From contig NZ_CP109171.1 in the NCBI RefSeq assembly GCF_036246005.1, forward strand, positions 1,178,001 through 1,242,000: a stretch of 64,000 nucleotides of DNA. Direction: 5' to 3'. The translations under genes and the position numbers were made by a program. The notes under the pieces were generated by a model that saw only the letters and a program-made list of their open reading frames with translations, did not search any database and was not told the origin of the DNA. This document shows positions 33,175 through 41,239 of this stretch, in pieces; the stretch's first letter is position 1; each line of letters starts with the position of its first letter. This DNA is from Streptomyces sp. NBC_01723 (GTDB lineage Bacteria; Actinomycetota; Actinomycetes; Streptomycetales; Streptomycetaceae).

Positions 33175-34334
33175 CGGGCCACCTCCCGCACGGTCTGGTC
33201 GGCGCGCACCGCGTCGAAGGCGTCCCGCAGTACGGCCTGTTCGTGGTCGTCGGGTCCGGCGCCGCGCACATGGGCCACGAAGTCCTCGGCGATCTGCTGG
33301 TCGCTGCGGTCGGCGAGGCGCCGGGCGTAGGACACGCCGGGTCCGTCGGGGGCGCGCTCGGGGTCGAAGACGAGGCTGAGGGTGTGCGGGAAGCGCTCCG
33401 TGAGCCGGGCCATGGGATCGTCCGGGCGGACCGGGTCGGTGAGGGTCGCCTCCACCCACGCCTCTTCGTGCGGGGTCAGCCCGGGGTCGGCGAGCAGGTC
33501 GTCCAGCGTGCCGCGGAGCCGGGCCAGCGCGCGCGGCACCGGGCAGTCGACTCGCTCGGCGGTGACGGTCCCGGCCGCGTCCAGGTCGACGAGCCACACG
33601 GTCTTGCGGTGCCGGTGCTCGGAGAAGGAGTACGGCAGCGGGGAGCCGGAGTAGCGGACGCGCTCGCCGATGGTCTGGCAGCCGTGCAGGTGGCCGAGTG
33701 CCACGTAGTCGACGCCGTCGAAGACACCGGAGGGGACGGCGGCGACCCCGCCGACGGTGATGTCCCGCTCGCTGTCGCTCTGCTCGCCGCCGGTGACGAA
33801 GGCGTGCGCGAGGACGACGGAACGGGTGCCCGTCGCGCGCGTGGCGAGGTCGGCCCGCACCCGGTCCATGGCGGCCGCGAGCACCGCCTCGTGACCCGCC
33901 TTCTCCACTCCGAACTCCGCCTTCACCAGGGCCGGTTCGAGGTACGGCAGGCCGTAGAAGGCGACGTCCCCGTGGGCGTCCGGCAGCACCACCGGGGTGC
34001 CGCAGCCGGCCGGGTCGGTGCGCAGGTGGATGCCCGCGCGGTCGATGAGTCCGGCACCGACGCCGAGGCGGCGGGCCGAGTCGTGGTTTCCGGAGATCAT
34101 CACGGTGGGCACGCCGAGCCCGGCGAGACGGTGCAGGGCGTCGTCGAACAGCTCGACGGCGGCGAGCGGCGGCACCGCGCGGTCGTACACGTCCCCCGAC
34201 ACGACCACGACGTCGACGGCGTGCTCGCGCACGGTCGTGACGAGGTGGCCGATGAACGCCTCCTGGGCGTCGAGCATGTTCACCCGGTGGAACGCACGGC
34301 CGAGATGCCAGTCGGAAGTGTGCAGAATTCTCAC
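33171..34334 (-). CDS. sbcD: SbcD exonuclease subunit (Mre11-like)
   Basis: A 387-residue calcineurin-like nuclease. The metal-site motifs appear in order: HTSDWHLG (5-12), SGDVYDRA, ISGNHDS, VLAHAFV and LGHLHGCQ. Together with SbcC it cleaves DNA ends, hairpins and protein-blocked ends. The GTG at 34334 gives the standard length and starts directly with the first motif; the frame is open upstream to 34403. Operon with sbcC. Confidence 0.95.
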   Translation of the reverse strand: MRILHTSDWHLGRAFHRVNMLDAQEAFIGHLVTTVREHAVDVVVVSGDVYDRAVPPLAAVELFDDALHRLAGLGVPTVMISGNHDSARRLGVGAGLIDRAGIHLRTDPAGCGTPVVLPDAHGDVAFYGLPYLEPALVKAEFGVEKAGHEAVLAAAMDRVRADLATRATGTRSVVLAHAFVTGGEQSDSERDITVGGVAAVPSGVFDGVDYVALGHLHGCQTIGERVRYSGSPLPYSFSEHRHRKTVWLVDLDAAGTVTAERVDCPVPRALARLRGTLDDLLADPGLTPHEEAWVEATLTDPVRPDDPMARLTERFPHTLSLVFDPERAPDGPGVSYARRLADRSDQQIAEDFVAHVRGAGPDDHEQAVLRDAFDAVRADQTVREVAR

Positions 34335-34472
34335 AGAATCGCCCCGACCCGCATGTTTGCCCTCACTCCGCCCCATACCCGGCGCGACTCCCGCCACCGG
34401 CATCCACCACGCTAACGCCCGCCGGCCCCTGATCCACCACGAACCTCAGTCGTTCGTCGGTCGCCACCGCCG

Positions 34473-35099
34473 TCACGCGTCCCCGTACGCCTCCCCGCCC
34501 AGTTCGAACCCGGCCGACCCGGCGGTGGCGTTCGCGAGCCAGGAGCGGAAGGTCTCCACCTCGGTCTCGGGCAGGCCGACCTCGATGGTGACCGCCTCGG
34601 CGTAGCGCACGTCGCGCACCGCGTGGCCCGCAGCGCGCAGGTCGTTCTGGAGCCGCCCGGCCCGCTGGTGGTCGACGGTCACCGTGGCCAGCCGGAACCG
34701 GCGCCGGGTGAGGGTGCCGAGGTCGTCCAGCGCCTCGCCGACCGCGCCGCCGTAGGCGCGGATGAGTCCGCCCGCGCCGAGCTTGACGCCGCCGTAGTAG
34801 CGCGTGACGACGGCGACGACGTACCGCATGTCGCGGCGCAGCAGCATCTGGAGCATCGGGACGCCGGCCGTGCCGCCGGGCTCGCCGTCGTCGCTCGCCT
34901 TCTGGACGGCGGCGTCGGCGCCGATGACGTACGCCCAGCAGTTGTGACTGGCGTCGGCGTGCTCCTTGCGTACGCCCGCGACGAACGCCTGGGCCTCCTC
35001 CTCGGTGGCGGCGGGGGCGAGGGCGCACAGGAAGCGGGAGCGGTTGATCTCGGTCTCGTGCACACCCGCGCGGGCGACCGTGCGGTACTCGTCCTGCAT
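34473..35099 (-). CDS. YigZ/IMPACT-family protein
   Basis: A 208-residue protein of the YigZ/UPF0029 family. ASHNCWAYVIG, DDGEPGGTAGVPML and VVTRYYGGVKLGAGGLIRAY form the conserved N-terminal domain; a C-terminal ferredoxin-like half (about 140-200) follows. Eukaryotic IMPACT homologues affect GCN2 translation control; the bacterial role is unclear, with nucleic-acid or ribosome binding suggested. It follows the SixA-like gene by 17 bp on the same strand. Confidence 0.93.
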   Translation of the reverse strand: MQDEYRTVARAGVHETEINRSRFLCALAPAATEEEAQAFVAGVRKEHADASHNCWAYVIGADAAVQKASDDGEPGGTAGVPMLQMLLRRDMRYVVAVVTRYYGGVKLGAGGLIRAYGGAVGEALDDLGTLTRRRFRLATVTVDHQRAGRLQNDLRAAGHAVRDVRYAEAVTIEVGLPETEVETFRSWLANATAGSAGFELGGEAYGDA

Positions 35100-35116
35100 G
35101 CGGCCAGCCTATGCGC

Positions 35117-35659
35117 TCACTTCCGCCCGCCCCTCGGCACCGTCATCGCGGTGAGCAGGGCCGCTCCGGGGGCGAGCGCCCGCCAGGTGGCGCCGTGCCA
35201 GTCCAGTACGGCCACCGCCGACGTGGGGTACTTGGCCCGGGCCCGGTCCAGCGCGTCGTCGAGGGCGTCGCCGGCCAGGGTGCCGATGAGGTCCTCCAGG
35301 CCGGGGTTGTGGCCCACCAGGAGCAGCGTCTCGACGTCGGCGGGGGCCTCGCGCACGACGTCCAGCAGCTCCGGTACGCCTGCGGCGTACAGGCGCGGGT
35401 CGTGGCGCACCGGCGGGGGCGTGCCCCACTGCGCGGAGGCCAGTTCCCAGGTCTGCCGGGCGCGCAGGGCGGTGGAGCACAGGGCGAGGCCGGGCAGCCA
35501 GTCGTGCTCCGCGAGGGCGCGTCCGGCCGCGGGGGCGTCGCGCAGTCCGCGCCGGGCGAGCGGGCGGTCGTGGTCGGCGACGCCCTCGGGGCGGACCGAC
35601 TTGGCGTGCCGCAGGACCACCAGGCGGCGGAGCGGGCCGGAGCCGGGGCGCGCGATCAC
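35117..35659 (-). CDS. SixA-like histidine phosphatase
   Basis: A 180-residue member of the histidine phosphatase superfamily. VVLRHAKSVRPEG holds the phospho-accepting His in an RHAKS form typical of SixA, STALRARQTWE is the second Arg motif and LLVGHNPGLEDL the second His. SixA removes phosphate from phosphohistidine. The GTG start overlaps the stop of the upstream CysRS-like gene (GTGA at 35656-35659), so expression of the pair is coupled. Confidence 0.88.
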   Translation of the reverse strand: MIARPGSGPLRRLVVLRHAKSVRPEGVADHDRPLARRGLRDAPAAGRALAEHDWLPGLALCSTALRARQTWELASAQWGTPPPVRHDPRLYAAGVPELLDVVREAPADVETLLLVGHNPGLEDLIGTLAGDALDDALDRARAKYPTSAVAVLDWHGATWRALAPGAALLTAMTVPRGGRK

Positions 35660-36363
35660 TCGGGGGCTCCGAGGTCGCGGGTGAGGTGGAGGCCGAGGAA
35701 ACGGTCGGCGTAGGCGCAGATCTCGAAGCGGGCTCCGTCCGGCAGGTCCGGGTCGGTCTCCACGCCGCGCAGGACCCGCAGCACCCCGGGCGCGTCCAGG
35801 TCGTCCTCCCAGGCGGCCCGCAACCGGTCGCGCACCTCGGCCGGTACCGGGCGGGAAGGCTGCCGCGCCCAGGCGGCGACCGCGCTCCGCCGGCGCGCGA
35901 GGGTGTCGCGGGCCTCGTCCAGGGCGGTCGCGTCCAGCTCCACGCTCGCGTGGTGGTGCCGTTCCAGCAGGGCGAGACGCACGGCGTCCGGGTCGGCGAG
36001 GTCGAGTCCGGCCGGGTGCACGGGGGCGACGGCGATCGTGAGGCCGTCCGGGACGGTTCCGCCCGTGCGCCGGACGTGCACGGTCTGGCCGGTGTCCGGT
36101 CCGGCGCCGACGTCCTCGAAGGGCCGGATACCCAGGGCCGCCGCCCGCTCCCGCAGCCCGCGGGGCTCCCGCGCGGCGGTCAGCAGTGCCCATGCGGGCG
36201 TGCCGGCGAGTTCCAGGGCACGGACCAGGAGGTCGGCGACGAGCAGCACACGCAGCGTCGTCGCGTCTCCCTCCGGCGCGTGCGCCACGACCCGCGTCGG
36301 GGCCCGCCGGGCGGGGGCGGCGGGGGCGGGTTCTCCGGTCCGGGCGTCGATGATGCGCAGCAC
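35656..36363 (-). CDS. cysteinyl-tRNA synthetase-like protein lacking the HIGH motif
   Basis: A 235-residue protein. VLRIIDARTGEPAP matches the start of class I cysteinyl-tRNA synthetases and MshC, and the region from HHHASVELDATALDEA to AAWEDDLDAPGVLRVL resembles the CysRS stretch after the active site. The segment that should hold HIGH (EGDATTLRVLLVADLLVRAL) has lost it, and no KMSKS is seen, so it cannot be a normal synthetase. Start is GTG 36363, without a good ribosome site; the frame is open further upstream. Coupled to the SixA gene. Function unknown; ligand sensing or a decayed paralogue are possible. Confidence 0.65.
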   Translation of the reverse strand: MLRIIDARTGEPAPAAPARRAPTRVVAHAPEGDATTLRVLLVADLLVRALELAGTPAWALLTAAREPRGLRERAAALGIRPFEDVGAGPDTGQTVHVRRTGGTVPDGLTIAVAPVHPAGLDLADPDAVRLALLERHHHASVELDATALDEARDTLARRRSAVAAWARQPSRPVPAEVRDRLRAAWEDDLDAPGVLRVLRGVETDPDLPDGARFEICAYADRFLGLHLTRDLGAPE

Positions 36364-36512
36364 GGGGTGAGCGTAGGCGGGGTGACGCGGTGACGCACGG
36401 GGGGCGCGCGCGCCGCTGCGGCGCCGAGCGGGGAATCTCGGCTCCCCGCGCTCCGTTGACCAGACCGGGAGACGCGACACGCGGGTCGCCCAGGAGCCGA
36501 AGGAGGCCGCCG

Positions 36513-36920
36513 GTGTACGGCGACGAGGCAGCAGTCCGCAAGATCCTCACCGAGCTGGGAGACACCTGGGCCGTGGTGGGCCTCTCGTCCAACCGGCAGC
36601 GCGCGGCGTACGGCGTCGCCGAGGTGCTTCAGCGCTTCGGCAAGCGCGTCGTGCCCGTGCACCCCAAGGCGGAGACGGTCCACGGCGAGCAGGGGTACGC
36701 CTCGCTCGCCGACATCCCCTTCGACGTGGACGTCGTCGACGTCTTCGTCAACGGCGACCTGGCCGGCCCGGTCGCCGACGAGGCGGTCGCGAAGGGCGCC
36801 GGGGCGGTCTGGTTCCAGCTCGGCGTGATCGACGAGGCGGCGTACGAACGGACCCGGTCCGCGGGTCTGGAGATGGTCATGGACCGCTGCCCGGCCATCG
36901 AGATTCCCCGACTGGGCTGA
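36513..36920 (+). CDS. CoA-binding (YccU-like) protein
   Basis: A 135-residue Rossmann-like protein: DTWAVVGLSSNRQRAAYGVAEV, VVPVHPKAETVHG, DVVDVFVNGDLAGPV, AVWFQLGVIDEAA and MDRCPAIE are all typical of small CoA_binding proteins, whose exact role is unclear. The GTG at 36513 is chosen because AGGAGG (36501-36506) lies upstream; the frame is open to 36390. Divergent from the CysRS-like gene with a 149-bp gap in which no other feature is recognised. Confidence 0.9.
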   Translation: MYGDEAAVRKILTELGDTWAVVGLSSNRQRAAYGVAEVLQRFGKRVVPVHPKAETVHGEQGYASLADIPFDVDVVDVFVNGDLAGPVADEAVAKGAGAVWFQLGVIDEAAYERTRSAGLEMVMDRCPAIEIPRLG

Positions 36921-36931
36921 CGCCGGGATCA

Positions 36932-36947
36932 CCGGGCCTCCGCCCGG
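36932..36947 (+). terminator. short hairpin after the CoA-binding gene
   Basis: CCGGGC (36932-36937) and GCCCGG (36942-36947) with a 4-nt loop, 11 nt after the stop codon. A weak terminator candidate. Confidence 0.45.
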
Positions 36948-37093
36948 AAGGCCAGGTCGCCGCCGAGCCCGCCGCTCTGCTCCGCCGGGCGCCGGCGCGC
37001 TCCGCGCGGGCAGCCGTCGCCCGGTACGCGTGGTCCGGCGGACGGCTCACGCCTTCCGCGGCAACGGTGAACTGCGCTGCATCGGAGACCGAG

Positions 37094-37520
37094 TTGGCTG
37101 AACGGCTGATCGGGCAACGCCCCACACTTGAGGATGTGGCGCGGCGGGCGGGGTGTCGAAGTCCACGGTGCCGCGGGTGATCAACGGCGAGCCGAGGGTG
37201 CGGGCCGCGGTCGCCGAACGCGTTCGGGAAGCGGTGGCGGAGCTCGGCTACGTACCGAACCAGGCGGCTCCGTTCGTGCCCGGCGACGGGCTGGCGGCCC
37301 ACTTCACGAAGGGCGACGACACTGGGCTGTCCGGGTACGCGGAGGCGTGCCTCGCCCGGGCCTGGGACTGCCAGGAGTTCTCCCAGTGGCTGTCGGAGGC
37401 GTACCACGGCACGGCGTCGGGCGACCCGTACCGCGCGGGTGCCGCGCCGGCGAGGCTCCGCCGCCTGTTCGACTCGCCGGTCGCGGCGAGGGACTTCGCC
37501 GAGCGCTACCTGGGCGTGCG
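37094..37520 (+). pseudogene. frameshifted and truncated LacI-family regulator relic
   Basis: From TTG 37094 (GGAGACC upstream) the frame reads LAERLIGQRPTLEDVARRAG, the LacI DNA-binding start, then breaks. One base later (frame from 37153) it resumes as VSKSTVPRVINGEP and AVAERVREAVAELGYVPNQ, the rest of the LacI headpiece. A single G missing in the run at 37150-37153 explains this. After PNQAA the sequence no longer resembles LacI and has no stop codon before 37881, inside the opposite ArsR gene. So the effector domain is gone and the tail (to about 37520) is of unknown origin. A sequencing error could explain the frameshift but not the lost domain. Confidence 0.75.
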
Positions 37521-37544
37521 GACCGGCAGCCGAGGCTGCCGGTC
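37521..37544 (-). terminator. hairpin at the ArsR gene end
   Basis: GACCGGCAGC (37521-37530) pairs with GCTGCCGGTC (37535-37544) around CGAG, overlapping the ArsR stop codon. It would also stop rightward reading from the LacI relic. Confidence 0.7.
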
Positions 37545-37902
37545 AGTCGTGCAGCGGCCGGTCGCCGAGCCGGTGGTCGGCGACGTTCAGCGCCTCGTCC
37601 ACCAGGCGGCGCAGATGCCCGTCCCGCAGCGCGTACACGACCCGGCGCCCCTCCTTGCGGGTGCTCACCAGCCCCGCGAGCCGCAGCCGGGCCAGATGCT
37701 GGCTGACCGCGGGCCGGGCCGCGTCGCACGCCTCGGTGAGGGTGGTGACGTCGGCCTCGCCGTCGGTCAGGGCGTGCAGCAGGGTCAGGCGGGTGCGGTC
37801 GCCGAGCAGGGCGAGGAGTTCGGCGGCGAGCGCGAACTGCTCCTCGCCCGGTGTGCGCGGGTGCGCGTCGTCCGCATCTGACAGGTGCATGCGTGCGCTC
37901 AT
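37543..37902 (-). CDS. ArsR/SmtB-family metal-sensing repressor
   Basis: About 119 residues. The winged helix-turn-helix is LTEACDAARPAVSQHLARLRLAGLV followed by the wing STRKEGRRVVYALRDGH. The last helix carries D-x-H (RDGH) and a further His 14 residues on (VADH), matching three of the four alpha-5 ligands of CzrA-type zinc sensors; the fourth position is Val. It should release DNA on binding Zn, Co or Ni and derepress the divergent CDF exporter. Start is uncertain: ATG 37902, GTG 37908 and ATG 37890 are in frame, none with a good ribosome site. Confidence 0.88.
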   Translation of the reverse strand: MSARMHLSDADDAHPRTPGEEQFALAAELLALLGDRTRLTLLHALTDGEADVTTLTEACDAARPAVSQHLARLRLAGLVSTRKEGRRVVYALRDGHLRRLVDEALNVADHRLGDRPLHD

Positions 37903-37907
37903 ACGCA
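37890..37907. promoter_or_regulatory. inverted repeat over the ArsR start, probable ArsR operator
   Basis: TGCGT (37890-37894) and ACGCA (37903-37907) are separated by 8 nt and span the ArsR start region next to the divergent CDF gene. Size and place suit an ArsR dimer site. Confidence 0.5.
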
Positions 37908-37988
37908 CATAATGGCGCCGTGGGCGTCATGCGTCCACCCACCGCACCGGACCACCCGGACCACCCGGACCACCGGAAGGGGCATCCC

Positions 37989-39023
37989 GTGAGCGACCCG
38001 CACCGGCATCACCCCCACGACGGCCACCGTCCCCCCGCGGGCCGATGGCACCGTCTCACCCACCGGCTGACCCCGCACTCCCACGAGAGCGCCGCCAAGG
38101 TGGACTCCGCCCTGGAGTCCTCCGCCCGCGGGCTGCGCGCGCTGTGGGTGTCGCTGGCGGTGCTGGGCGCCACGGCGCTCGTCCAGGCGGTCGTGGTGGC
38201 GGTCTCCGGGTCGGTGGCGCTGCTCGGCGACACGGTGCACAACACCGCCGACGCGCTGACCGCCGTACCGCTCGGCATCGCCTTCGTCCTGGGCCGCCGC
38301 GCGGCGACCCGGCGCTTCACCTACGGCTACGGGCGGGCGGAGGACCTGGCCGGCATCGTGATCGTCCTGACGATCGCCGCGTCCGCGGTCCTCGCGGGGT
38401 GGACGGCGGTGGACCGGCTCCTCGACCCCCGCCCGGTCACGCACGTCCCGGCGGTCGCGGCGGCCGCGCTGGCCGGTTTCGCGGGCAACGAGTGGGTGGC
38501 CCGGTACCGGATCCGGGTGGGCCGGGAGATCGGCTCGGCGGCGCTGGTCGCCGACGGGCTGCACGCGCGGACGGACGGCTACACGTCACTGGCCGTGCTG
38601 CTGGGCGCCGGCGGCGCCGCACTGGGGTGGCGGCTCGCCGACCCGTTGGTGGGGCTGGCGATCACGGCCGCGATCACGCTGGTCCTGCGGGACGCGGCGC
38701 GCGAGGTGTTCCGGCGGCTGATGGACGCCGTCGATCCGGCGCTGGTGGACCGGGCGGAACAGGTGCTGCGCGAGGTACCCGGCGTGCGCGGGGTGGGTGA
38801 GCTGCGGTTGCGCTGGGTCGGGCACCGGCTGCGCGCCGAGGTCGCCCTGGTCGTCGACGGCGAGGCGACCGTCCGCCGCGCCCACGCCATCGCCGTCGAG
38901 GCCGAGCACGCCCTGTTGCACGCCGTGCCGCGGCTGACCGCCGCACTGGTCCACGCCGACCCGGCACCGGTGCCGGGCGAGGAAGACCCGCATCTGGCGC
39001 TGGCCCACCACGCACCGGGGTGA
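37989..39023 (+). CDS. cation diffusion facilitator (CDF) metal efflux transporter
   Basis: A protein of about 344 residues. A His-rich N-terminus (DPHRHHPHDGHRPP) precedes six membrane segments; the transport-site motifs are in SVALLGDTVHNTADAL (HxxxD of TM2: H-NTA-D) and LVADGLHARTDGYTSL (HxxxD of TM5). A C-terminal cytoplasmic domain (about 250-330) with VHADPAPV ends it. It exports Zn or a similar divalent ion using the proton gradient. GTG 37989 has GGAAGGGG upstream; ATG 37929 is an alternative. Controlled most likely by the divergent ArsR protein. Confidence 0.9.
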   Translation: MSDPHRHHPHDGHRPPAGRWHRLTHRLTPHSHESAAKVDSALESSARGLRALWVSLAVLGATALVQAVVVAVSGSVALLGDTVHNTADALTAVPLGIAFVLGRRAATRRFTYGYGRAEDLAGIVIVLTIAASAVLAGWTAVDRLLDPRPVTHVPAVAAAALAGFAGNEWVARYRIRVGREIGSAALVADGLHARTDGYTSLAVLLGAGGAALGWRLADPLVGLAITAAITLVLRDAAREVFRRLMDAVDPALVDRAEQVLREVPGVRGVGELRLRWVGHRLRAEVALVVDGEATVRRAHAIAVEAEHALLHAVPRLTAALVHADPAPVPGEEDPHLALAHHAPG

Positions 39024-39026
39024 CGG

Positions 39027-39584
39027 TCAGGCGACGCCCAGCCCCTCCAGGACGACGGCGCCCGGCAGTTCGGCGAACGCCTTGCCGGGCACCAGCAGCT
39101 TGCCGCGCCGGCGCCCGCTGCCGACGAGGACGTAGGGCAGGTCGACGACGGCCGAGTCCACCAGCAGGGGCCAGTCGCCGGGCAGTCCGACCGGGGTGAT
39201 GCCGCCGTACTCCATGCCGGTCTCACCGGTCGCGGTCTCCATCGGGGCGAAGGACGCCTTGCGCGCGCCGAGGTGACGGCGGACGACGCCGTTGACGTCG
39301 ACGCGGGTGGTGGAGAGGACCAGGCAGGCGGCGAGCGTGTTGCCGCCGGCCCGCTTGCCGGTGACCACCACGCAGTTCGCGGAGCGTTCGAGCAGGTCAC
39401 GGCCGTAGTGCTCGACGAAGGTGGCGGTGTCGGCCCATTCCGGGTCGGTGTCGACGTAGACGATCTGCTCGGCGGGGACGCCGCCGCGCCAGTGTCGTAC
39501 GGCGTCGGCGACCGGGCGGGTCAGCTCGTCGAGGCAGTCCGGTGCGGGCGTGGCGCTGTCGAAGTTCCCGATGGGTGCGTGCAT
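39027..39584 (-). CDS. YbaK/ProX-type aminoacyl-tRNA deacylase-like protein
   Basis: A 185-residue YbaK-domain protein. NCVVVTGKRAGGNTLAACLV holds the conserved Lys region, LGARKASFAP the second conserved Lys, and GGITPVGLPGDWPLLVD the Gly-Pro loop that forms the substrate pocket. Family members hydrolyse mischarged tRNAs such as Cys- or Ala-tRNA(Pro). It ends 3 bp from the convergent CDF gene. Confidence 0.9.
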   Translation of the reverse strand: MHAPIGNFDSATPAPDCLDELTRPVADAVRHWRGGVPAEQIVYVDTDPEWADTATFVEHYGRDLLERSANCVVVTGKRAGGNTLAACLVLSTTRVDVNGVVRRHLGARKASFAPMETATGETGMEYGGITPVGLPGDWPLLVDSAVVDLPYVLVGSGRRRGKLLVPGKAFAELPGAVVLEGLGVA

Positions 39585-39627
39585 GGCCGCACGCTAACAA
39601 CAGGTACCGGTGCGTGGGACGGCCGTC

Positions 39628-40200
39628 TCAGCGGACGGGCGGCACCGACACCGCCATGATCATCTCCATCGGCTCCGCGCCCTCGTTGCCGTACGTGTGC
39701 GGGGTGTCGGACTCGAAGGAGGCGCTGGCGCCGGCCGGGACGCTGTGCGCCGCCCCGTCGACGGTGAGCGTCAGCTCCCCGGCCGTGACGTGCACCATCT
39801 CGACCGTGCCGGTGGGGTGCGGGTCGGAGGGGCTGCTCTCCCCCGGCATCAGCCGCCACTCCCACATCTCGAGCGGCCCGGGCGCCTCCACCCCGGCGAG
39901 CAGCCTGCTGAAGCTGCCGGCGTCGGTGTGCCAGAGGCGTACCGCCTGTTCGGCTGGGACGACGCGGACCTTGGGGCCCTGCTCCCAGTCCAGCAGGGTG
40001 GTGATGCTGATGCCGAGCGCGTCGCCGATCTTGACGACGGTACCCAGGCTGGGGTTGGTGCGGGCCTGCTCGATCTGGATGAGCATGCCGCGGCTGACGC
40101 CCGCGCGGGCGGCCAGCGCCTCCAGGGTGAAGCCGCGCTCGGTGCGCCAGCGCTTGACGTTGCGCGCCAGGGACTGGGTCAGCAGGTCGAGGTCCGCCAC
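39628..40200 (-). CDS. XRE-family regulator with cupin domain
   Basis: A 190-residue regulator: HTH_3 at about 10-65 (RGFTLEALAARAGVSRGM, QIEQARTNPSLGTVVKIGDAL) and a cupin sensor domain at about 85-185 (GTVEMVHVTAGELTLTVDG, VPAGASASFESDTPHTYGN). Such proteins sense small metabolites. GTG 40200 with GGACGGA upstream is preferred over the upstream start at 40254. It is divergent from a DMT transporter gene, its probable target; two related operators lie in the gap. Confidence 0.9.
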   Translation of the reverse strand: MADLDLLTQSLARNVKRWRTERGFTLEALAARAGVSRGMLIQIEQARTNPSLGTVVKIGDALGISITTLLDWEQGPKVRVVPAEQAVRLWHTDAGSFSRLLAGVEAPGPLEMWEWRLMPGESSPSDPHPTGTVEMVHVTAGELTLTVDGAAHSVPAGASASFESDTPHTYGNEGAEPMEMIMAVSVPPVR

Positions 40201-40287
40201 GTTCCGTCCATTGCCTTCTTGGGTTCGCGCACGTTCGTGCACCGTTTGGCGCACCGATTAGTGCATTATTCTGGATGACTCAGTGCA

Positions 40288-40330
40288 GTTCAGTGAACTA
40301 TGGTCTGCTGCACCCGAAGGTTCACCGAAC
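40288..40330. promoter_or_regulatory. two tandem operators GTTCAxxGAAC in the XRE/DMT gap
   Basis: GTTCAGTGAAC (40288-40298) is a perfect palindrome; GTTCACCGAAC (40320-40330) differs at one arm position. They lie 32 bp apart, about three helical turns, on the same face, directly before the DMT transporter gene. Probable binding sites of the XRE-cupin regulator. Confidence 0.6.
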
Positions 40331-40352
40331 TGTACTGCGAGGCGACCGGATC

Positions 40353-41210
40353 ATGACAGCGCTGTTCGCCCTGGCCACCAGCCTCCTGTGGGGCATGGCC
40401 GACTTCGGCGGCGGGGTACTGACCCGGCGCACGCCCGCGCTCACGGTGGTCGTCGTCTCCCAGTCGGTCGCGGTCGTCGTCCTCGGCACGATCGTGGCCG
40501 CGACCGGCGCCTGGAGCGAGGCGTCCGCGCACCTCTGGTTCGCGGTCGCCGCCGGTCTGGTCGGTCCGGTGGCGATGCTCGCCTTCTACAAGGCGCTCGC
40601 CCTGGGCCCGATGGGCGTCGTCTCGCCGCTGGGCTCGCTCGGTGTGGCCGTCCCGGTGGGCGTGGGTCTCGTCCTCGGCGAGCGCCCCGGGCTGCCGCAG
40701 TTCGCCGGCATCCTGGTCGCCGTCGCGGGCGTGGTGCTCGCCGGCGGTCCGCAACTGCGCGGCGCGCCGGTCCAGCGGCGGACGGTCGCCCTCACCCTCG
40801 TCGCGGCCTTCGGGTTCGGTGCCGTGATGGCCCTGATCGCGGAGGCGTCGACCACGCTCACCGGCCTCTTCCTCGCCCTGTTCGTCCAGCGCGTCACCAA
40901 CGTCGCCGCCGGCGGACTGGCCCTGTGGGTGTCCGTCCGGCGCGGCGCCCCCGCGCTGCCGCCGGAGGGCTTCCCCTGGGGCTCGCTGCCCGCGCTGGGC
41001 TTCGTGGGGCTCGCCGACGTCGCGGCCAACGGCACGTACTCGATCGCCGCCCAGCACGGCCCGGTGACGGTGGCGGCCGTGCTCGCCTCCCTGTATCCGG
41101 TGGTGACCGCGCTGGCCGCGCGCGGGTTCCTCAGCGAAAGGCTGCGCGCCGTGCAGGCGGCGGGCGCGGGCCTCGCCCTGGCGGGCACCCTGCTACTGGC
41201 CACGGGCTGA
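40353..41210 (+). CDS. EamA/DMT-superfamily transporter
   Basis: A 285-residue membrane protein with about ten hydrophobic segments in two similar halves, the EamA layout: ALFALATSLLWGMADFGGGV starts half one and TLVAAFGFGAVMALIAEAST half two, each followed by the conserved region (PLGSLGVAVPVGVGLVLGERP and SLYPVVTALAARGFLSERL). It likely exports or imports a small metabolite. ATG 40353 gives the normal length. Regulated most likely by the divergent XRE-cupin protein. Confidence 0.9.
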   Translation: MTALFALATSLLWGMADFGGGVLTRRTPALTVVVVSQSVAVVVLGTIVAATGAWSEASAHLWFAVAAGLVGPVAMLAFYKALALGPMGVVSPLGSLGVAVPVGVGLVLGERPGLPQFAGILVAVAGVVLAGGPQLRGAPVQRRTVALTLVAAFGFGAVMALIAEASTTLTGLFLALFVQRVTNVAAGGLALWVSVRRGAPALPPEGFPWGSLPALGFVGLADVAANGTYSIAAQHGPVTVAAVLASLYPVVTALAARGFLSERLRAVQAAGAGLALAGTLLLATG

Positions 41211-41239
41211 CCCGGCCGCCGCACGGTCGCCGCGGACGC

